Shown here piece by piece: positions 61,367 to 64,000 of a DNA stretch of 64,000 bases; position 1 is the first letter of the stretch, and every line of letters starts with the position of its first letter. The position numbers were made by a program, and so were the translations under genes. Below the pieces are notes generated by a model that was given only the letters and a program-made list of their open reading frames with translations, was not told the origin of the DNA and did not search any database. The DNA is from Polaribacter pectinis (GTDB lineage Bacteria; Bacteroidota; Bacteroidia; Flavobacteriales; Flavobacteriaceae): the NCBI RefSeq assembly GCF_014352875.1, contig NZ_CP060695.1, positions 1 through 64,000 on the forward strand. The letters are read 5' to 3'.

Positions 61367-61388
61367 TTAAAAAAAAAAAATTTGAAAG

Positions 61389-62369
61389 CTATTTCTTATA
61401 CATTACTTCTTTAACAGCTTTTATAACATCGTTTGCATTAGGAATCCATTTTTCAAATAAAACAGGAGAATAAGGTGCAGGTGTATCTGCAGTAGTAATT
61501 CTCTTAATTGGTGCATCTAAATAATCGAATGCTTGATCTTGAATTCTATATGTAATTTCTGAAGATACACTAGCAAATGGCCATGCTTCTTCTAAAATAA
61601 CCAATCTATTTGTTTTCTTTACAGAAGTTAAAATAGCATCATGATCCATTGGGCGAACCGTTCTTAAATCTATAATCTCTACAGAAATATTTTCTTTAGC
61701 TAATTCATCAGCTGCTTTGTAAGCTTCTTTAATAATTTTACCAAAAGAAACAATAGTTACATCTGTACCTTCTCTTTTAATATCTGCAACTCCAATAGGA
61801 ATGATATATTCTCCTTCAGGAATTTCCATCTTATCTCCATACATTTGTTCAGATTCCATAAAAATAACTGGATCGTCATCACGAATGGCTGCTTTTAATA
61901 ATCCTTTTGCATCATATGGGTTAGATGGTACAATAACTTTTAAACCAGGAGTATTTGCAAACCAGTTTTCGAAAGCTTGTGAGTGTGTTGCTCCTAATTG
62001 ACCAGCAGAAGCTGTTGGGCCTCTAAAAACGATTGGACAATTAAACTGTCCACCAGACATTTGTCTAATTTTAGCTGCATTATTTATAATTTGATCAATT
62101 CCTACCAACGAGAAGTTAAACGTCATATATTCTACAATAGGTCTGTTTCCGTTCATGGCAGAACCAATTGCTATACCAGCAAAACCTAATTCAGCAATTG
62201 GAGTATCTATAACTCTTTTTTCGCCAAATTCATCCAACATTCCTTTACTAGCTTTGTAAGCACCATTATATTCGGCAACTTCTTCTCCCATTAAGTAAAT
62301 GCTTTCATCTCTGCGCATTTCTTCGCTCATTGCTTCGCAAATTGCTTCTCTGAATTGAACTGTCTTCAT
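61389..62369 (-). CDS. pdhB: Pyruvate dehydrogenase E1 component, beta subunit
   Basis: A 326-aa beta subunit of the heterotetrameric pyruvate dehydrogenase E1. It has MKTVQFREAICEAMSEEMRRDESIYLMGEEVAEYNGAYKASKGM, TPIAELGFAGIAIGSAMNG near 57, GPTASAGQLGATHSQAFENWFANTPGL near 115, and EEAWPFASVSSEI near 260. It works with an E1 alpha subunit that is not in this window, using thiamine diphosphate to feed acetyl-CoA synthesis. It is a single-gene unit, divergent from etfBA across 220 bases. Confidence 0.95.
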   Translation of the reverse strand: MKTVQFREAICEAMSEEMRRDESIYLMGEEVAEYNGAYKASKGMLDEFGEKRVIDTPIAELGFAGIAIGSAMNGNRPIVEYMTFNFSLVGIDQIINNAAKIRQMSGGQFNCPIVFRGPTASAGQLGATHSQAFENWFANTPGLKVIVPSNPYDAKGLLKAAIRDDDPVIFMESEQMYGDKMEIPEGEYIIPIGVADIKREGTDVTIVSFGKIIKEAYKAADELAKENISVEIIDLRTVRPMDHDAILTSVKKTNRLVILEEAWPFASVSSEITYRIQDQAFDYLDAPIKRITTADTPAPYSPVLFEKWIPNANDVIKAVKEVMYKK

Positions 62370-62509
62370 CTATGATAAATTGTAATTGTTATTTTTCACT
62401 TGCAAAAGTAAGGAATTAATTGTCATTTTTTTAAACACAATTGTACAAAGTGTTAGAAATATTCGCTATTTATTTCGCAATCGTTTTCGAAAAGTGTTAA
62501 TTTTTTAAA

Positions 62510-62537
62510 AAATTTACTATGCATGCATAGTAAATTT
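62510..62537. promoter_or_regulatory. Perfect 28-bp palindrome, candidate operator of etfBA
   Basis: The sequence is its own reverse complement over 28 bases, centred on ATGCATGCAT (62519-62528) and flanked by AAATTTACT and AGTAAATTT. It lies just upstream of the -7 box of etfB, over the place of the -33 box. A symmetrical site of this length with no T-run is typical for a dimeric repressor of the MarR or TetR kind. Confidence 0.7.
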
Positions 62538-62549
62538 AAAAAAAAGCCG

Positions 62550-62557
62550 TAATTTCG
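62550..62557 (+). promoter_or_regulatory. Probable -7 box of etfBA
   Basis: TAATTTCG matches TAnnTTTG at all but one fixed position, 33 bases before the etfB ATG at 62590 and 13 bases after the palindrome. Repressor binding there would block the promoter. Confidence 0.5.
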
Positions 62558-62589
62558 CTGACAATAAAACGAACTAAAAAATAGAATTT

Positions 62590-63336
62590 ATGAAAATATT
62601 GGTATGTATTAGTCATGTGCCTGATACCACTTCAAAAATTAATTTTACAGATAATGATACAAAGTTTGATACAAATGGAGTACAGTTTGTAATTAATCCT
62701 TATGACGAATTTAGTCTAACAAGAGCAATGTGGTTTAAAGAAAAACAAGGCGCAACTGTAACTGTTGTAAATGTAGGTAATGCAACTGCAGAACCAACAT
62801 TACGTAAAGCTTTGGCAATTGGTGCAGATGATGCAATTCGTGTAAATACAGAACCAACAGATGGTTTTTTAGTAGCAAAAGAATTGGCTGCAGTTGTAAA
62901 AAACGGAGGTTACGATTTAGTTTTAGCAGGAAGAGAATCTATCGATTATAATGGAGGAATGGTTCCTGGAATGTTAGCGTCTTTAACAGATTTCAACTTT
63001 GTAAATGGTTGTGTAGGTTTAGAAGTAGATGGAGAAAACGTTTCTGCAACAAGAGAAATAGATGGAGGAAGTGAAACTTTAAGTTCTTCATTACCAATTG
63101 TAATTGCAGGTCAAAAAGGAATTGTAGAAGAGTCTGATTTAAGAATTCCTAATATGAGAGGAATTATGATGGCTCGTAAAAAACCATTACAAGTTGTAGA
63201 AGCAACTAGTACAGATGCAAATACAACGATTCAATCTTTTGAAAAACCAGCGCCAAAAGGAGCTGTAAAATTAGTAGATGCAGACAATATAGATGAGTTA
63301 ATTAACTTATTACATAACGAAGCAAAAGTGATTTAA
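62590..63336 (+). CDS. etfB: Electron transfer flavoprotein beta subunit
   Basis: A 248-aa ETF beta (FixA-type) subunit. It has MKILVCISHVPDTTSKINF, NPYDEFSLTRAMWFKEKQGATVTVVNVG near 37, ALAIGADDAIRVNTEP near 75, VLAGRESIDYNGGMVPGMLA near 115 and PNMRGIMMARKKPLQV near 195. With ETF alpha it carries electrons, usually from acyl-CoA dehydrogenases to the quinone pool. The perfect palindrome before it suggests control by a metabolite-sensing repressor. etfA follows. Confidence 0.95.
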   Translation: MKILVCISHVPDTTSKINFTDNDTKFDTNGVQFVINPYDEFSLTRAMWFKEKQGATVTVVNVGNATAEPTLRKALAIGADDAIRVNTEPTDGFLVAKELAAVVKNGGYDLVLAGRESIDYNGGMVPGMLASLTDFNFVNGCVGLEVDGENVSATREIDGGSETLSSSLPIVIAGQKGIVEESDLRIPNMRGIMMARKKPLQVVEATSTDANTTIQSFEKPAPKGAVKLVDADNIDELINLLHNEAKVI

Positions 63337-63337
63337 A

Positions 63338-63422
63338 AATGTGTAACTGTTTAAGCATTTATTAATTTAAACGTTTGCAGTTTAACAATTACACAGATTA
63401 ACAATTCAACAATTACACATTT
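63338..63422. repeat. Inverted pair in the etfB-etfA gap
   Basis: AATGTGTAACTGTT (63338-63351) and AACAATTACACATT (63408-63421) are complementary at 13 of 14 positions, enclosing most of the 99-base gap; AATTACACA recurs inside. It could fold into a long-range hairpin between the genes. Confidence 0.4.
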
Positions 63423-63435
63423 AAAATAAAAATAT

Positions 63436-64000
63436 ATGTCAGTTTTAGTTTTTGCCGATTCAACAGACGGAAAATTTAAAAAAACTGCTTTAGAAGTAGT
63501 TTCTTACGGAAAAAAAGTAGCAGAACAATTAGGAAGCAATGTAGTTGCATTAACTATAAATGCAGCAGATGTTTCTGAATTATATAAATACGGTGCAGAA
63601 AAAGTAATTACAGTATCTAATGATTCTCTAAAAACTTTTAATGCAAAATCGTACGCATCAGTAGTAAGTGAAGCAGCCAAAGCAGAAAATGCAACAGTTG
63701 TTGTTGTAGATTCTAGTATAGATGGTTTGTATTTAGCACCAATAGTTGCAGTAAGTTTAGATGCAGGTTACGCATCTAATGTTGTAGCAGCACCATCAAG
63801 CACAGCACCTTTTACTGTTAAAAGAAAAGCATTTTCTAACAAAGCATTTTCAAATACAGTAATTTCTACAGATGTAAAAATTATTGGAGTTGCTAAAAAT
63901 TCATTCGGCGTTCATGAGAATGAAGTTTCAGGAACATCAGAAGAATTTAGCCCTACAATAGCAGCATCTGGTGTAAAATCAGAAAAAGTAGAAAAAGTTA
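63436..64000 (+). CDS. etfA: Electron transfer flavoprotein alpha subunit, 5' part
   Basis: An open frame from ATG 63436 runs off the right edge and gives the first 188 residues. It begins MSVLVFADSTDGKFKKTALE and shows the N-terminal ETF alpha domain: VSYGKKVAEQLGSNVVAL, ADVSELYKYGAEKVI, VVVDSSIDGLYLAPIVAVSLDAGYASNVVA, and VKRKAFSNKAFSNTVI. The FAD-binding C-terminal domain lies outside the window. It is the partner of etfB and lies 99 bases downstream, so the two are cotranscribed. Confidence 0.93.
   Translation, partial: MSVLVFADSTDGKFKKTALEVVSYGKKVAEQLGSNVVALTINAADVSELYKYGAEKVITVSNDSLKTFNAKSYASVVSEAAKAENATVVVVDSSIDGLYLAPIVAVSLDAGYASNVVAAPSSTAPFTVKRKAFSNKAFSNTVISTDVKIIGVAKNSFGVHENEVSGTSEEFSPTIAASGVKSEKVEKV

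Overview
The window is AT-rich chromosomal DNA from a marine-type member of the Flavobacteriaceae (Bacteroidota), most like Polaribacter or a close relative. The signs are GldA of the gliding machinery, a protease with a type IX secretion sorting domain, a SusC/SusD pair, GLPGLI-family proteins, a short Bacteroidota-type RpoD, a DnaE with a fused proofreading domain, and many -7 boxes of the Bacteroidota form TAnnTTTG. Almost all genes are intact. I see no prophage, insertion sequence or CRISPR array. The genus is inference; the family is well supported.

Layout. 1-7400: the tail of a glycoside hydrolase, a universal stress protein, a duplicated-domain lipoprotein coupled to an Omp85-like barrel, and pyruvate carboxylase. 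8392-21372: one long minus-strand run that I read as an arsenosugar (organoarsenical) locus. It holds a DUF547 protein, a CMD-type peroxidase-like protein, radical SAM ArsS, a DUF2064 transferase, SusC, SusD, a sodium:solute symporter, a divergent metallophosphoesterase, a rhodanese, a second DUF2064 transferase, purine nucleoside phosphorylase and a sterol-desaturase-like oxidase. No arsM methyltransferase lies in the window. Several gaps in this run hold palindromic repeats. 21661-24357: rpoD, then an ECF sigma factor with a small protein and an MscS-type channel. 24468-32088: a deoxynucleoside kinase and a two-component system divergent from two GLPGLI genes and a TonB-type barrel, with three 10-bp direct repeats between them.

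33058-43097: a secreted metalloprotease, gldA, a HAD phosphatase, a lactone-oxidase-like flavoprotein and dnaE. 43314-46166: a PA2169-type four-helix protein, then rpsP-rimM-tRNA-Ser and trmN6. 46167-53296: a saccharopine-dehydrogenase-like enzyme, DUF423, pckA, and an Nramp-like transporter with the 5-oxoprolinase genes pxpA, pxpB and pxpC. 53406-58040: an envelope or general stress island around an AraC regulator. 58122-62369: membrane pyrophosphatase, soluble pyrophosphatase and pdhB. The window ends in etfB and the start of etfA.

The most novel observation is a shared promoter design. Four promoters (YtxH operon, hemerythrin operon, DUF1328 gene, and a PA2169 gene about 10 kb away) each carry two boxes resembling TTTGAGTCAA, exactly 21 bp apart, followed after exactly 20 bp by TAnnTTTG. 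This looks like a small stress regulon, plausibly driven by the AraC protein encoded among these genes. The second main point is the extended arsenosugar locus, with its own outer-membrane importer and an esterase whose metal-binding motifs are altered.
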